Assembly (NCBI RefSeq): GCF_000332155.1
Contig: NZ_KB235903.1
Span: forward strand, 625,599-668,206
From: Kamptonema formosum PCC 6407
GTDB taxonomy: Bacteria; Cyanobacteriota; Cyanobacteriia; Cyanobacteriales; Microcoleaceae
Reading direction: 5' to 3'
Length of the DNA: 42,608 nt
Positions within the stretch are counted from its first letter, which is position 1; each line of letters opens with the position of its first letter. Below, piece after piece: positions 9,013 to 19,800 of this stretch. The position numbers were made by a program, and so were the translations under genes. The notes beneath the pieces were generated by a model. That model was not told where the DNA came from. It did not search any database and saw only the letters and a program-made list of their open reading frames with translations.

Positions 9013-9246
9013 ATGTTAACAGTTAATAACTAATAGTTAACAACTATCTATTAGTTAACAACTAATAACAACTAACAGTTAACAATTAACACAGGACTTA
9101 CGTACCCAATCCAAAGAAACCGGGTTTTTTGACGAAAATACTTCGCCTTCACCCAAAGATTTTTCCAAAAACCCGGTTTCTGAAGCCATGAGCGTAAGTC
9201 CTATTAACAGTTAACAATTAACAGTTAACAATTAACAATTAACAAA
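9013..9246. repeat. (A/G)TTAAC-rich repeat spacer before cheA
   Basis: AT-rich units such as GTTAACA and AATTAAC in both orientations surround the 110-bp inverted-repeat element at 9093-9202. Together with the minisatellite at 8877 they fill the whole 386-bp gap between the MCP and CheA genes. I see no gene here. Confidence 0.8.
9093..9202. mobile_element. 110-bp inverted-repeat element (AGGACTTACG family)
   Basis: The ends are AGGACTTACG and its complement CGTAAGTCCT. Inside, AAAGAAACCGGGTTTTT and AAAAACCCGGTTTCT form a second nested inverted repeat, so the transcript could fold into a long hairpin. The left half recurs at 39944-39995, and end motifs recur near 14355, 14446, 14551 and 26120. 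This looks like a high-copy non-autonomous (MITE/REP-like) family of the genome. Confidence 0.8.
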
Positions 9247-9260
9247 ATTTGGAGCGAATT

Positions 9261-12200
9261 ATGCTGCCGGAGCAACAACAGAGGATTATGGGTTACTTTA
9301 TTGAGGAGGCAAAAGACCACCTCAATACAATTGAACAAGGCTTGCTAAATTTGCAATCCACTATCGAAGACCAAGAACTTGTTAACGAAGTATTTAGAGC
9401 CGCTCACTCAGTCAAAGGTGGAGCGGCAATGTTGGGACTCAGCAGCATTCAACAAACAGCTCATCGCCTAGAAGACAGTTTTAAAATTCTTAAAGAATGT
9501 GAAGGCGTGAAGGTAGACCAGAAGCTAGAATCATATTTCCTGCGCGTTTTCGATACCATGAGCACGCTGATCGAGCAGTTGTCAGGGCCCTTTGGTCTGA
9601 CGGAAGAAACAGCCGACCAAATGCTCAAAGAAGTAGAACCAGTATTTCAAGAACTCAATAACCACCTCGCCCACATCGTTAAACAAAGCGGCGGTGTGTG
9701 GGAAGCCACCGAATTGCACGAACCAGAGATAGTAATGGCAGGAGCAATAGGAGGGGTAGCAGGCAGAAACTTGTCCGTTGTCGCCCCATTACCAAAAGCT
9801 CCTGTACAAGCAAAAGAAGAAAGTGCGCTGCAACTAATTTTTCGCTCAGATGTTACCGACCAACTGCGGCAAATGTTGCAAGTATTTAAACGCCCCGAAA
9901 GTGCAGAAAGTCGGCAACAACTAGATAAAATCTGCCGCAATTTTAAGGCAGCAGGCGAACAATTTGAACTCCGTAACTGGGTGGAATTAATCGGCACAGT
10001 AGAAAGAGCGATCGCAAATCCTGAAAACACTTACCGCAACCTGGCACAAGTAGTTATCAGAGACATCAAACAAGCCCAAGAATTAGTAATTGTCGGTCGC
10101 GAAGCCGAAATCGCACCCGGTCAAAATCTGATCGCCCTGCTACCACCAGAACCTGCTATTGAAGAAGAAAGAGATAGCGAACTAGAAGATTTGTTGGCCT
10201 TCGCCGAAGATTACGGACAAGGAGAAAACGCAGAAGAAACTCTTTGGGATTTAACAGGCGTAGAATTCAACGAACAAGAAGAGGATGACTTATTAGCAGA
10301 ATTAGCAGAGCAATCTGACGCTAGTACAGACTCCGAAATGGATCTCGACGAAATATTTAATAAGGTAGAAACCAACACAAACTCAGGATTTGAATGGGGA
10401 GATACTAACAGCAACCATCAGGAAACTATGCTTCAGTTTGACGATGGGACACCCTTCGGAGCGACAGAGCAGGAGGCACTTTCCTTTAAAGGAGCTAGTA
10501 GAACCGGGCCAGAAGTAGGGATAGCAGAACTTAACACCTTAGCCGATTTGTTTGAGGGGGAAACGCCAGACCTAGACGGCGCTTGGGAAGAAGAGGACGA
10601 TCTTCCCGAAATGACCTCTGGAACAGCTATTGGCTTGCCCGCTTCAGATGATGATAATTCTGGTGATTTTACAGACTTGCTATTCGATACAGAAGAAGAT
10701 AAACGCAAGGAAGTCACTAGACAGATGCCACCAACAGATGACCTCACCAGCTTATTTGGTGGGGATTTCATGTTAGGAGAAGGGGAAGAGGAAGCAGAGA
10801 TGGCATTAGGAACAAATGAATTATTGGCTCCCAGTGCCAATAATTCGAGCCGTAAACTTAATGGTCTATCTGAGGAAAAATCGGGAGAATTAGCTAATTT
10901 GTTCGACGAGATTAACGATAATGAACTTGACGACTTAGCATTACCATCTGACTGGGAAGGAGAAGGGGAATGGGGAAGTGAGGGAGCTTTTGAACAGGAG
11001 ATGAATGGAGGCCTCGCACAGGAAAGCGACGGCGCTTTTGAGCAGGAGAGCAATCTTGAATTCTCAATAGATGACGATGATTTGACAGAGCTGTTGGCGA
11101 TCGCTCCAGTCAACGATGCTGATAACGGTCAAGAACTTGAAGCTGGATTGAGCAACGAGCAACAAACCGAAGTTTCCGCGATCGACATGATACCGAGCTT
11201 GGATGAGGAGGGCGAAGAGAGCAATTGGTTTACAGACTCTCTCGACCAAGAAGAGGCAGAAACCACTTCACCAGAACTGGGGCTGGAAAATGCAGATTTA
11301 GATGCTCTATTTGGGGATATGGAAAACCTGAGTGAGGAAAGCGAAGAAGAAGAAGAAGAAATCGCTCCTGTACCTCTGGCAACAGCGGAGTCCCAAGATA
11401 CTGATTTCGATGAACTGTTTGGTTCAGATTCCGACATTGACAATAATGACCTAGAAGATGACCTAGAAAATGACCTAGAAGCAGTTGCTAATGTAGAAAA
11501 TTGGCTCGATTTAGAGGATGCCAACGATAACGATTTAGAATTACCCAGTTTAGATATGTCTGGGGAAAATGCCGACCTCTCAGACTGGGAAGGATTTGCG
11601 GAAGAAGAAGAAATTGCCAGCGCTCTATCTACAAATTCCGATCGCAAAACTGAAGATAGTAGTGAAATGGAATTGCTAGACGAGTTGCTGGAAGCAGAAG
11701 GTGATTTGGATCTAGAAATGGAAACGGATGCAGCAGAATTATCAGGGGTCGAAGATGTCGATGAAATGCCAGTTGCACCCGATAACTGGTTAGAAAATGA
11801 AATGGATTTGTTGGGGGAATTTGAAATTTCGGAGTCGGCGGATACCTCGATCGCAGTAGCAGAAAACTCCGCTGAGGAAGGCAGCTTAGACGACTTGCTA
11901 GACTCGAAAGATGCCGAGGTCTCGATGAACTCAGAAGCGGCAATTGAAGCGGCCCAGATGCCAGAGTTGACAACTCAGTTAACTGCAAACGAGACAGAGA
12001 GCGAGTTCTTGGCATCAGAGAGTGCGGAAGATTTTGCTGATTTAGAAGCGATGTTGAGTGAGGCGACACAGAGCAATGACGATCGCCATGATGCCGCGTT
12101 GGAATCAGATGTTTTCTCCGATTTGGAAGACTTGCTGATAGATTCAGAAGAACGAGTCCCAGAACCACAAGTTGCACCAATTGCTAGCAACATATCTGTC

Positions 12201-14309
12201 CCTGTGGAATTAGACGACGGCACTGATGACGAATTTGGGGACTTAGGCATATTGCTCGATCAAATTAAAGGTCAAGCTGGCTCGGGCCGCGAAACAGTGA
12301 TGGGACAGGCTAGCCGCAATGCTCGACCTAACCGCCGTTCCTTCGAGCAGACGATGCGGGTTCCAGTCAAGCAGTTAGATAACCTCAGTAACCTGATGGG
12401 GGAACTGGTGGTTAACCGCAACAGTTTGGAGCAGGATCAAGAGCGGATGCGGCAGTTCTTAGACAATTTGCTGCATCAAGTATCCCTGCTGTCCGATGTA
12501 GGGGCGCGGATGCAAGACCTCTATGAGCGATCGCTCCTAGAAATTTCCCTGTTAGCAACGCGCCAAGCTCATCGCAATACTTGGCAGCCAGAGGTTCAGG
12601 GTAACGACCAGCACAGCAGTAGCAGCAGCAACCGTTTTGGTTTCTCAGATATAGAATTAGACCGGTTTACTCCTTTCCATAGCCAATCTCAAGAGATTAT
12701 TGAGCTGATCGTCCGAGTCCGGGAGTCGGCCGCTGACATTGAATTTTTGGTGGATGAGGCCGACCAAGTGACTCGCCAATTGCGGCAAGTTACAACTCAG
12801 TTGCAAGAAGGCTTAACTCGCGCGCGGATGATGCCTTTTGCTCAAACAGCAGACAGACTACCCCGTGCGGTGCGAGATATTTCCATTAAATGCGGTAAGC
12901 AGGCGCAATTAGTGGTTGAGGGCAAAGATACTTTAATCGACAAGATGATTCTGGAGCAGTTATATGACCCTATGACTCACTTGGTGAATAATGCCATTAC
13001 TCACGGGATTGAAACTCCCGATGTGCGACAGGCCGCTGGTAAGCCCGCAGTAGGTAAGATTACGATTCGGGTGTTCCATCAAGGCAACCAGACGGTGATT
13101 TCGATTTCTGACGATGGGGCCGGGATCGATCCGCAAAAGGTGAAGGCGAAGGCGCTCAAGCAAGGGTTGATTACTGCGGCGGGGGCGCAAAAAATGTCTC
13201 GCGCTGATGTTTACGATTTGCTGTTTATGCCGGGATTTAGTACCCAGGAACAGGCGACGGAATTTGCCGGACGCGGTGTGGGGATGGATGTGGTGCGGAC
13301 TAGCTTGAGCGAAATTCGAGGCAGTATTAGTATTGACTCGACTGTTGGTAAGGGGACGGTGTTTACGATTCGCTTACCGCTGACTTTGAGTATTTCTAAG
13401 GCGCTTTGCTGTATTAGCGATCGCGCTCGGATTGCTTTCCCGATGGATGGGGTGGAGGATATGATCGATGTCCCCCGCGAACAGGTGCAGGTAGGGGCAG
13501 ATGGTCAGCATAGTATTGAATGGCGGGGTTCGATGTTACCTTTCCGCCATTTGCGGGAGTTGTTGGGTTACAACCGCTATTTAGGCCGGGGTAGCGTTTA
13601 CGGGTTTAATGCTGACGATGACATGATTTCGGTGATCGTACTGCGAACGGCCGGGATTTTCTTGGCGGTGCAGGTTGACCAGGTTTCCACTGAGCAGGAG
13701 ATTGTAATTAAACAATTGGAAGGGCCGGTACCGAAGCCGGTGGGAATTGCGGGGGCGACGGTGTTGGGGGATGGTAGGATTGTCGCGATCGCAGATGTTT
13801 TAGAACTAATTGATTTAGCTACGGGACGACTCAGCAAGGATAATACTGTAGCGTTCTGGGATGAGAATAGTTCTCAGCCTCCCGCTGAGGCCCCGCCTGA
13901 TAAGAATGAGCCCACTGTGTTGATTGTGGATGATTCGATTACCGTGCGATCGCTGCTTTCGATTACTTTTGAGAAGTCTGGATACCGAGTTGAAGAAGCT
14001 CGCGATGGTAAGGAAGCTTGGGAAAAACTGAAGTCTGGTTTGCCTTGCGATATCGTATTCTGCGATATTGAAATGCCTCGGATGGATGGTTTGGAGTTGT
14101 TATCCCGGATGCAAAAGGATTCGACTTTATCTGAGTTGCCGATCGCAATGTTAACGAGTCGTGGGGCGGATAGACACCGCCAAATGGCTTACAGTTTGGG
14201 CGCACGGGGTTATTTCACTAAGCCTTATTTAGAGGAGCATTTGCTTGATGCTGCTTCTCGAATGCTTAAGGGTGAAGTGGTTGGGGCTCCTGCTGCTGCT
14301 GGCGCTTAA
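9261..14309 (+). CDS. hmpE: Giant hybrid CheA histidine kinase (PilL/HmpE type)
   Basis: 1682 aa from ATG 9261, chosen because GGAG lies 6 nt upstream; a TTG at 9249 is also in frame. An HPt domain (about 1-105) carries the phosphorylatable His49 in FRAAHSVKGGAAMLGL. A second HPt-like domain (about 190-290) reads FKAAGEQFEL where the His should be, so it is probably inactive. A roughly 700-residue acidic linker (about 300-1010) holds many short D-L-x-x-L-F/L motifs. Then come the dimerisation helices (near 1026), the ATPase (LVNNAITHGIE; DDGAGIDP; GRGVGMDVVR), a CheW domain (about 1375-1523) and a C-terminal receiver (about 1550-1676) with its Asp in FCDIEMPRMDG. It should autophosphorylate under MCP control and pass phosphate to its own receiver and to the PATAN regulator. 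Confidence 0.92.
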   Translation: MLPEQQQRIMGYFIEEAKDHLNTIEQGLLNLQSTIEDQELVNEVFRAAHSVKGGAAMLGLSSIQQTAHRLEDSFKILKECEGVKVDQKLESYFLRVFDTMSTLIEQLSGPFGLTEETADQMLKEVEPVFQELNNHLAHIVKQSGGVWEATELHEPEIVMAGAIGGVAGRNLSVVAPLPKAPVQAKEESALQLIFRSDVTDQLRQMLQVFKRPESAESRQQLDKICRNFKAAGEQFELRNWVELIGTVERAIANPENTYRNLAQVVIRDIKQAQELVIVGREAEIAPGQNLIALLPPEPAIEEERDSELEDLLAFAEDYGQGENAEETLWDLTGVEFNEQEEDDLLAELAEQSDASTDSEMDLDEIFNKVETNTNSGFEWGDTNSNHQETMLQFDDGTPFGATEQEALSFKGASRTGPEVGIAELNTLADLFEGETPDLDGAWEEEDDLPEMTSGTAIGLPASDDDNSGDFTDLLFDTEEDKRKEVTRQMPPTDDLTSLFGGDFMLGEGEEEAEMALGTNELLAPSANNSSRKLNGLSEEKSGELANLFDEINDNELDDLALPSDWEGEGEWGSEGAFEQEMNGGLAQESDGAFEQESNLEFSIDDDDLTELLAIAPVNDADNGQELEAGLSNEQQTEVSAIDMIPSLDEEGEESNWFTDSLDQEEAETTSPELGLENADLDALFGDMENLSEESEEEEEEIAPVPLATAESQDTDFDELFGSDSDIDNNDLEDDLENDLEAVANVENWLDLEDANDNDLELPSLDMSGENADLSDWEGFAEEEEIASALSTNSDRKTEDSSEMELLDELLEAEGDLDLEMETDAAELSGVEDVDEMPVAPDNWLENEMDLLGEFEISESADTSIAVAENSAEEGSLDDLLDSKDAEVSMNSEAAIEAAQMPELTTQLTANETESEFLASESAEDFADLEAMLSEATQSNDDRHDAALESDVFSDLEDLLIDSEERVPEPQVAPIASNISVPVELDDGTDDEFGDLGILLDQIKGQAGSGRETVMGQASRNARPNRRSFEQTMRVPVKQLDNLSNLMGELVVNRNSLEQDQERMRQFLDNLLHQVSLLSDVGARMQDLYERSLLEISLLATRQAHRNTWQPEVQGNDQHSSSSSNRFGFSDIELDRFTPFHSQSQEIIELIVRVRESAADIEFLVDEADQVTRQLRQVTTQLQEGLTRARMMPFAQTADRLPRAVRDISIKCGKQAQLVVEGKDTLIDKMILEQLYDPMTHLVNNAITHGIETPDVRQAAGKPAVGKITIRVFHQGNQTVISISDDGAGIDPQKVKAKALKQGLITAAGAQKMSRADVYDLLFMPGFSTQEQATEFAGRGVGMDVVRTSLSEIRGSISIDSTVGKGTVFTIRLPLTLSISKALCCISDRARIAFPMDGVEDMIDVPREQVQVGADGQHSIEWRGSMLPFRHLRELLGYNRYLGRGSVYGFNADDDMISVIVLRTAGIFLAVQVDQVSTEQEIVIKQLEGPVPKPVGIAGATVLGDGRIVAIADVLELIDLATGRLSKDNTVAFWDENSSQPPAEAPPDKNEPTVLIVDDSITVRSLLSITFEKSGYRVEEARDGKEAWEKLKSGLPCDIVFCDIEMPRMDGLELLSRMQKDSTLSELPIAMLTSRGADRHRQMAYSLGARGYFTKPYLEEHLLDAASRMLKGEVVGAPAAAGA

Positions 14310-14354
14310 TTATTACTGTTTTCAGTTACATGAAAACAGGATAATTGCTAATTC

Positions 14355-14446
14355 AGAACTTACGCAAAATCGCAGTACGGCTGTTTTTCAAGGGTAGTTC
14401 TTTAACCGCCAGGATGGCGGCGTTACCTAGAGAGTGCGTAAGTCCT
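14355..14446. mobile_element. AGGACTTACGCA-family element, copy A
   Basis: It starts AGAACTTACGCA and ends TGCGTAAGTCCT, an inverted pair with one mismatch over 12 bp. The interior contains ACCGCCAGGATGGCGGCG. No coding capacity. Confidence 0.65.
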
Positions 14447-14464
14447 GTACTTGAGTAATTGGTC

Positions 14465-14551
14465 AGGATTTACCTAAAAGTATCCGTAACGCCGCCATCT
14501 TGGCGGTCAAGAAACCGCGCTTGTTGGCGGCGTTATGTAAGCGTAAGTCCT
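14465..14551. mobile_element. AGGACTTACGCA-family element, copy B, inverted interior
   Basis: It starts AGGATTTACC and ends GCGTAAGTCCT. The interior reads ACGCCGCCATCTTGGCGGT, the complement of the interior of copy A. The two copies lie back to back in opposite orientation in the 347-bp gap between cheA and argS, which holds no gene. Confidence 0.6.
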
Positions 14552-14593
14552 ATTGCTAATTGCTAATTAGGGCTTGCTAATAGGATAAATATC

Positions 14594-14649
14594 CTCTCAC
14601 TTTTCCTTCTTCCTTTTTCCTTCTTCCTTCTTCCTTCTTCCTTCTTCCT
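14594..14649. repeat. CTTCTTC pyrimidine tract before argS
   Basis: Tandem TTCCTTC units run to within about 8 bases of the argS ATG, so argS lacks a purine-rich ribosome site on this strand. Confidence 0.75.
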
Positions 14650-14656
14650 GAAAATT

Positions 14657-16414
14657 ATGACATCTACTATTGAACAGCTTAAAGCAAAATTTGATCGGGC
14701 AATAATCGCAGCCTTTGGCGAAGATTTGGCGGGTACAGATCCGATGCTGGTATTGGCGAGTAATCCTAAATTTGGCGATTATCAGTGTAATGCGGCGATG
14801 TCGCTGACGAAGAAGTTGGGGAAACCGCCGCGCGCGATCGCATCGGCAATTATTGAAAATCTGGATGTGGCGGATTTGTGCGAAACTCCGACGATCGCGG
14901 GCCCTGGTTTTATCAATTTGACCCTGAAACCAGAGTATTTGGAAGGGGAAGTGAATGCGATCGCCAACAATCCGCGATTGGGAATTGCGCCTACAAAAAC
15001 GCCGCAGCGAGTAGCGATCGATTTTTCTAGTCCGAATATTGCTAAAGAGATGCACGTCGGACATTTGCGATCGACAATTATTGGAGATTGTCTCGCACGG
15101 ATTTTAGAATTTCAAGGTCACGATGTTTTACGCTTAAATCATGTAGGCGATTGGGGTACGCAATTCGGAATGTTAATCGCCTATCTGCGGGAAGTTTACC
15201 CAGAGGCCTTGACAACTGCTGATGCTTTGGATTTAGGGGATTTAGTTGATTTTTATCGCAAAGCTAAAAAGCGGTTTGATGAAGATGAAACCTTTAAAGA
15301 AACAGCCAGACAAGAGGTGGTGCGCTTACAAGCAGGTGCAGAAGATACTCGCCGCGCTTGGAATTTACTATGCGAACAATCCCGTCGCGAATTTCAAGTT
15401 ATTTACGATTTACTGGATATTAAATTAACTGAACGCGGCGAATCTTTTTATAATCCGCTGTTACCTGGTGTCGTCGAAGATTTGACAAAATTGGGTTTAT
15501 TGGTGGAAGATAACGGCGCAAAGTGCGTATTTATAGAAGGTTTTACTAATAAAGAAGGTGAACCTTTACCGTTAATTGTCCAGAAGTCAGACGGCGGTTT
15601 TAACTATGCGACAACCGATCTAGCCGCGCTGCGCTATCGGATTGAGAAAGATGGTGCAAATCGGTTAATTTATGTTACGGATTCTGGACAAGCTAACCAT
15701 TTTGCCCAATTTTTTCAGGTAGCGAGAAAGGCGGGTTGGATTCCTGATGATGTAGAGATCGTTCACGTTCCCTTTGGGTTGGTGTTGGGAGAAGATGGGA
15801 AGAAGTCGAAAACTCGTTCCGGGGAGACAGTGCGGTTGCGGGATTTGTTGGATGAGGCTATAGTGCGATCGCGTGCCGATTTGGAAAAGCGGTTACAGGA
15901 AGAAAAGAGAGAGGAAACTGAGGAGTTTATTGCTAATGTCGCCAAGGTGATTGGTTTGAGTGCGGTGAAGTATGCAGATTTGAGCCAAAATCGCACGAGC
16001 AATTATACTTTTAGTTACGATAAAATGCTCGATCTTAAGGGTAATACGGCTCCTTATTTGTTGTATGCTTATGTGCGAGTTAAGGGGATTGGCCGTAAAG
16101 GTGAGATTAATTTTGATAATTTGGGTGCGGATGCGAAAGTGATTTTAAAGGAAGATGCAGAGTTAGTTTTGGCTAAGCATTTATTACAATTGAGTGAGGT
16201 TGTGGGTGCTGTTGAAGGGGATTTGTTACCTAATCGAATTTGTCAGTATTTGTTTGAGCTAAGTCAGAAGTTTAATCAGTTTTTTGAGCAATGTCCGGTG
16301 TTGAAATCTGAGGAACCTTTGAGGACTTCGCGGTTAGTTTTGTGCGATTTGACGGCCAAGACTTTGAAGTTAGGTTTAGGTTTGTTGGGGATTGGAGTGT
16401 TGGAGAGGATGTGA
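14657..16414 (+). CDS. argS: Arginyl-tRNA synthetase
   Basis: 585 aa, the usual length of a class I ArgRS, charging tRNA(Arg) in the cytoplasm. The N-terminal additional domain (about 1-110) leads to the HIGH-type signature HVGH in [13 protein letters not shown] (about 135). The KMSKS-type region is present in a degenerate form ([21 protein letters not shown], near 380-400). The C-terminal anticodon-binding DALR domain ends in [19 protein letters not shown]. The ATG at 14657 is the natural start but is preceded by a pyrimidine repeat, so translation may be leaderless or rely on low structure. It stands alone on its transcript and converges with the small gene at 16429, leaving 14 bp between stop codons. 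Confidence 0.96.
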   Translation: MTSTIEQLKAKFDRAIIAAFGEDLAGTDPMLVLASNPKFGDYQCNAAMSLTKKLGKPPRAIASAIIENLDVADLCETPTIAGPGFINLTLKPEYLEGEVNAIANNPRLGIAPTKTPQRVAIDFSSPNIAKEMHVGHLRSTIIGDCLARILEFQGHDVLRLNHVGDWGTQFGMLIAYLREVYPEALTTADALDLGDLVDFYRKAKKRFDEDETFKETARQEVVRLQAGAEDTRRAWNLLCEQSRREFQVIYDLLDIKLTERGESFYNPLLPGVVEDLTKLGLLVEDNGAKCVFIEGFTNKEGEPLPLIVQKSDGGFNYATTDLAALRYRIEKDGANRLIYVTDSGQANHFAQFFQVARKAGWIPDDVEIVHVPFGLVLGEDGKKSKTRSGETVRLRDLLDEAIVRSRADLEKRLQEEKREETEEFIANVAKVIGLSAVKYADLSQNRTSNYTFSYDKMLDLKGNTAPYLLYAYVRVKGIGRKGEINFDNLGADAKVILKEDAELVLAKHLLQLSEVVGAVEGDLLPNRICQYLFELSQKFNQFFEQCPVLKSEEPLRTSRLVLCDLTAKTLKLGLGLLGIGVLERM

Positions 16415-16428
16415 TATTTGAAGTAGGT

Positions 16429-16641
16429 TCACTCTGCATCAATTTCATCCCATAGTTCAGAAAGCGGTATTGTCTGTCCTGTCATTGCTTCGTGCCATCC
16501 TTGACGGAAACATTCTTCTGCTGACTTCAGTGATTCGCTGTCAGGAATAACAGTTACGCGAACCCGATGACCTGCTAATTCTGAAGCATGGGTAAGAATT
16601 TCTTCCCATGTTCCCTCTAGTTCGAGTATTTGTGTTGTCAT
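16429..16641 (-). CDS. Small antitoxin-like protein, no toxin partner
   Basis: 70 aa from ATG 16641, chosen because GGTGGAG lies 6 nt upstream; TTG 16656 is an alternative. The N-terminal part (MTTQILELEGTWEEILTHAS, then GHRVRVTVI) is a short beta-rich segment followed by an acidic, helical C-terminus (ECFRQGWHEAMTGQTIPLSELWDEID). The plan resembles the many small cyanobacterial proteins annotated as type II antitoxins, where the C-terminus wraps the toxin. No PIN or RelE gene follows; the next gene downstream is argS on the other strand. It may be an orphan or solitary antitoxin. I cannot name a family with certainty. Confidence 0.6.
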   Translation of the reverse strand: MTTQILELEGTWEEILTHASELAGHRVRVTVIPDSESLKSAEECFRQGWHEAMTGQTIPLSELWDEIDAE

Positions 16642-16745
16642 TTTTTGCTCCACCAAGTTTTTTGGGTTGAGTTTATTATAGCGTGTGAATGATGGCTATT
16701 ACAGAATTTGAGTTATACTATTTCTCTAAAATCATGCAAGACTCT

Positions 16746-16781
16746 TCGACCCCCCTAGCCCCCCTTGCAAAGGGGGGGACA
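16746..16781. repeat. CCCCCTAGCCCCCC / GGGGGG intergenic repeat
   Basis: CCCCCCTTGCAAAGGGGGG is a short GC palindrome after a CCCCCCTAG unit. Such units are common between cyanobacterial genes. It lies between the restriction gene stop and the small gene at 16641 and could act as a weak hairpin terminator in either direction. Confidence 0.6.
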
Positions 16782-16831
16782 AGAAGACTGTTGCATACTT
16801 TTTTGAAATTGGTATTACTTCTATTGATAGG

Positions 16832-19800
16832 CTACGGTAAAAAAGGGAAACCAGGTATTACATTATCTATTTCAGCCATAATTTGCATTGTCTCTTTCAA
16901 AGCAACCACGACGCGCTGATAGTGCAACACATCGTCAAAAGATAAACTTCTGTTAGCTTTTTTGCGGTCTTTTAGCCATTTATCCAACACTTGATATCCG
17001 CCCACTTTAAACGCCCACACTTCAGGGGGAATACCTTCAAAGTATTGCTGTTTGTTAATATAAACCCGCCGTTGAGATTCATTATAAGTAACTTCACTAA
17101 CAGCATTATCGCCGCTCACCGGATATTTAGTAATGACTTTATTTAATTTTTGCGATTTCATCAAATGCAGTGCTACCAATTCCTCACCTTTTTTAGCTAA
17201 TGCTGTGAAAATTTCCTGGTCGCCAGTTAAGGGTAAGCGGGGAAAGTCTATTTTCAAGAATTCTGCATAACGCTGGCGGTAGGTAGGACTGTGAAAGACA
17301 GAATAGGCGTAATAAAAGATTGCTTCCGGAGTTGGTATATAGCCGAGTTTTTCGCGAATCGCACTGAGGAACTTTTGGGATAGATTGGCTGTGGGTTCAG
17401 TAAACAAGTTTCCTTGTTCGGTCTCTGTGTCAGGGTAAAGATAGAGAGGGAAATAGGAATTAAACTCTCTTGAGTTAATTGAAATTGCATTACAATCTGC
17501 TAGCAAACTTGTCACAAAAACATGACGAAATCCTGACTCTACCTGTTGTCGGCATAAAATAAGCGCTAAGTTGGGTTGCAACATTTGCTGCATTACTTCT
17601 TTTACAGGTCTTTTTAAAATTCTCTTGCTAAAATAAATCCACCGGACATCAAAAGGCCGATAAAAATAAGAACGCATCAAATTCGCATCGTAGCCTTCAG
17701 ATAAAGCCATTTGTCTTTCTGCGGCCAAATTCCAGCCTGCCTTATCTTTTAAGCCAAATTTAGCTTGAATCTCGCTAATTGTTACATCTTTTGAGTGAAA
17801 TAATTTTAATCTTCCTTCCAAATCAGACTTATCTAATGCCGTAGAAAATTCATCTTGGCCAGTTTGAATACCATTTTTATATAATCCGAAAATTTCTGTC
17901 ACCGGCATCAAAGTTTGATATTCCTCCGCAAATTCTAACTCCTTTGGTGCAAAAAAGTAATTAGGCGGAGAAGGCTGTAACTTTTGCCAGGAAACAGAAT
18001 CAATATCAGTATTGTTCAAAAACTCATATTTATATTGCCGGCTTCCCCACAAATCATAATAAAAAACTTGGCTAAATTTATTATTTACCTCCAAACTTTT
18101 CACCGCCAATAAAATCGCCACACCCTGCTGAATATCAAACACATTTTTATCGATACTGCCATCTGGGGGAGTTTCCTTCAGTAGAGAATTCCCATGTAAA
18201 TCCATCACATAAATTTTATCAAAACCGTTCAGTAATTGTTCCCGCATTCCGCGATGAATTAAGCCATTTAAATACGAATGATTTGTTATAAATGCAACAA
18301 TTCCATAGCCTGTTTCTTCGATACGATCATGAGCAAAACAAATAAACTTAATATAGTCATCATCCAACGGTTGAATATTTTTCTCGCCTTCCAACCTGAC
18401 TCTACCTTTGTAACGTTCCAACAGTTCGCCAATCTTGGTTAATTCTGTAATATTTTTACCTTTTTTCGCTTTCTTAAAAACTTTCTGCCAATCTTTGCCG
18501 GTGTATTTAATATCTGCTAAATAAGTTGCATCAGAACTAGCAACTCTGCGCCGTTTACTCGCATTTTGTGAACTTACCGAATAAGGCGGATTTCCCAACA
18601 CAACCATCACCGGAAAATCCCGCTTAATTGCTGAAGCTTCATTAGCTTCTTGTGCGACAAATTGAGCAAACAGAACCTCCGATTTTTTTAAAGCTTCATC
18701 TAAAGTATTCGTAAGATAAACTCCTAAACGCTGCTTGCTGCTGAACTCATAGCCGAGATTTTGCAGTTGCAAACCGAGTTTGAGATGTGCGATCGCATAG
18801 GGAGCCATCAACAACTCAAAACCAAATAATCGGGTTAATAAATTCTCCTGCACGTATTGATTCCAACTCCCAGATATTCCCATATCTTCCAGATTTTGAT
18901 AAATGCGATCGACAACTCCGTAAAGGAAAGTACCCGTACCAGTTGCCGGATCTAAAATTTGCACTCGCGGCTTTTGCGTGTCTGGGTTTTTTGTATTGTC
19001 CGCTAATCCTAAAGGCAGATTAAAACGGTTTTTTAGGATATAATCGACAGAGCGAACAATAAATGATACGACGGGTTCAGGAGTGTAGTAAACGCCCCGA
19101 CTTTTCCGCAAAGCTGGATTGTAAGCTGCTAGAAACGTTTCGTAAAAATGAACTACTGGATCTGATTGTCGAGTGCGGCGACCAAAATTTTCGAGAATAA
19201 CAGTCATGTCAACTCGCCCTAGTAGCTCCACTAAATCATCTATTGCCCAGTTGATTTGACCGAGTAAATCTGTTTCGATAATACTGTTAAATAACCGTCG
19301 CAAAAACGGATTAGTGGCTGGGATGTACGTGCCAGCAGTTCGGCGATCGAAAACTTGATTTCGGGGATTTTGAGCGTGACCAACTCGCGCCGCAAATAAA
19401 CCGTAGGAAATAGTTTGAGCATACATATCTGCAAAAGCCGCATCATTGAGATCGGGTAGGAGTATTTCATTAAAACCACGTTTGAGTTGATGCAATTCTC
19501 CGCTTTCATTTTCTATTTGCAAAGCTGCTTCTGTAGCGAGTAGAATTGATTTGGTTAATCGCGCCATCTGTTTTGCTAAGTCTTCTGGACTATTAATGGC
19601 AGCGCCACTGTAGTTAAGAAATCCCTCGATTAGCTCAATAGTTTTCTCAGGGTTTTGGAGTGTAATTTCGTTGCCGATTCTTTTGGCTAAAACTGCGGTT
19701 AATCTGACTTTGCCCTCAACATACCAGCGAAACTCTAGATAATTGGTTAAAATTAAGTTACCGTTTAGAGATTCTCGATATCGCTGAAGCTGTTCTGTTT

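Noticed and set aside
10433-11113. 226-aa Ser-rich minus-strand frame
   Set aside because: It is the antisense shadow of the acidic CheA linker (Asp/Glu codons read back as Ser/Leu) with no family features or ribosome site. The similar frames at 11129-12250 and 7053-7481 are rejected for the same reason.
16689-16919. 76-aa plus frame
   Set aside because: It runs through a GC palindrome repeat and into the 3' end of the restriction gene in antisense.
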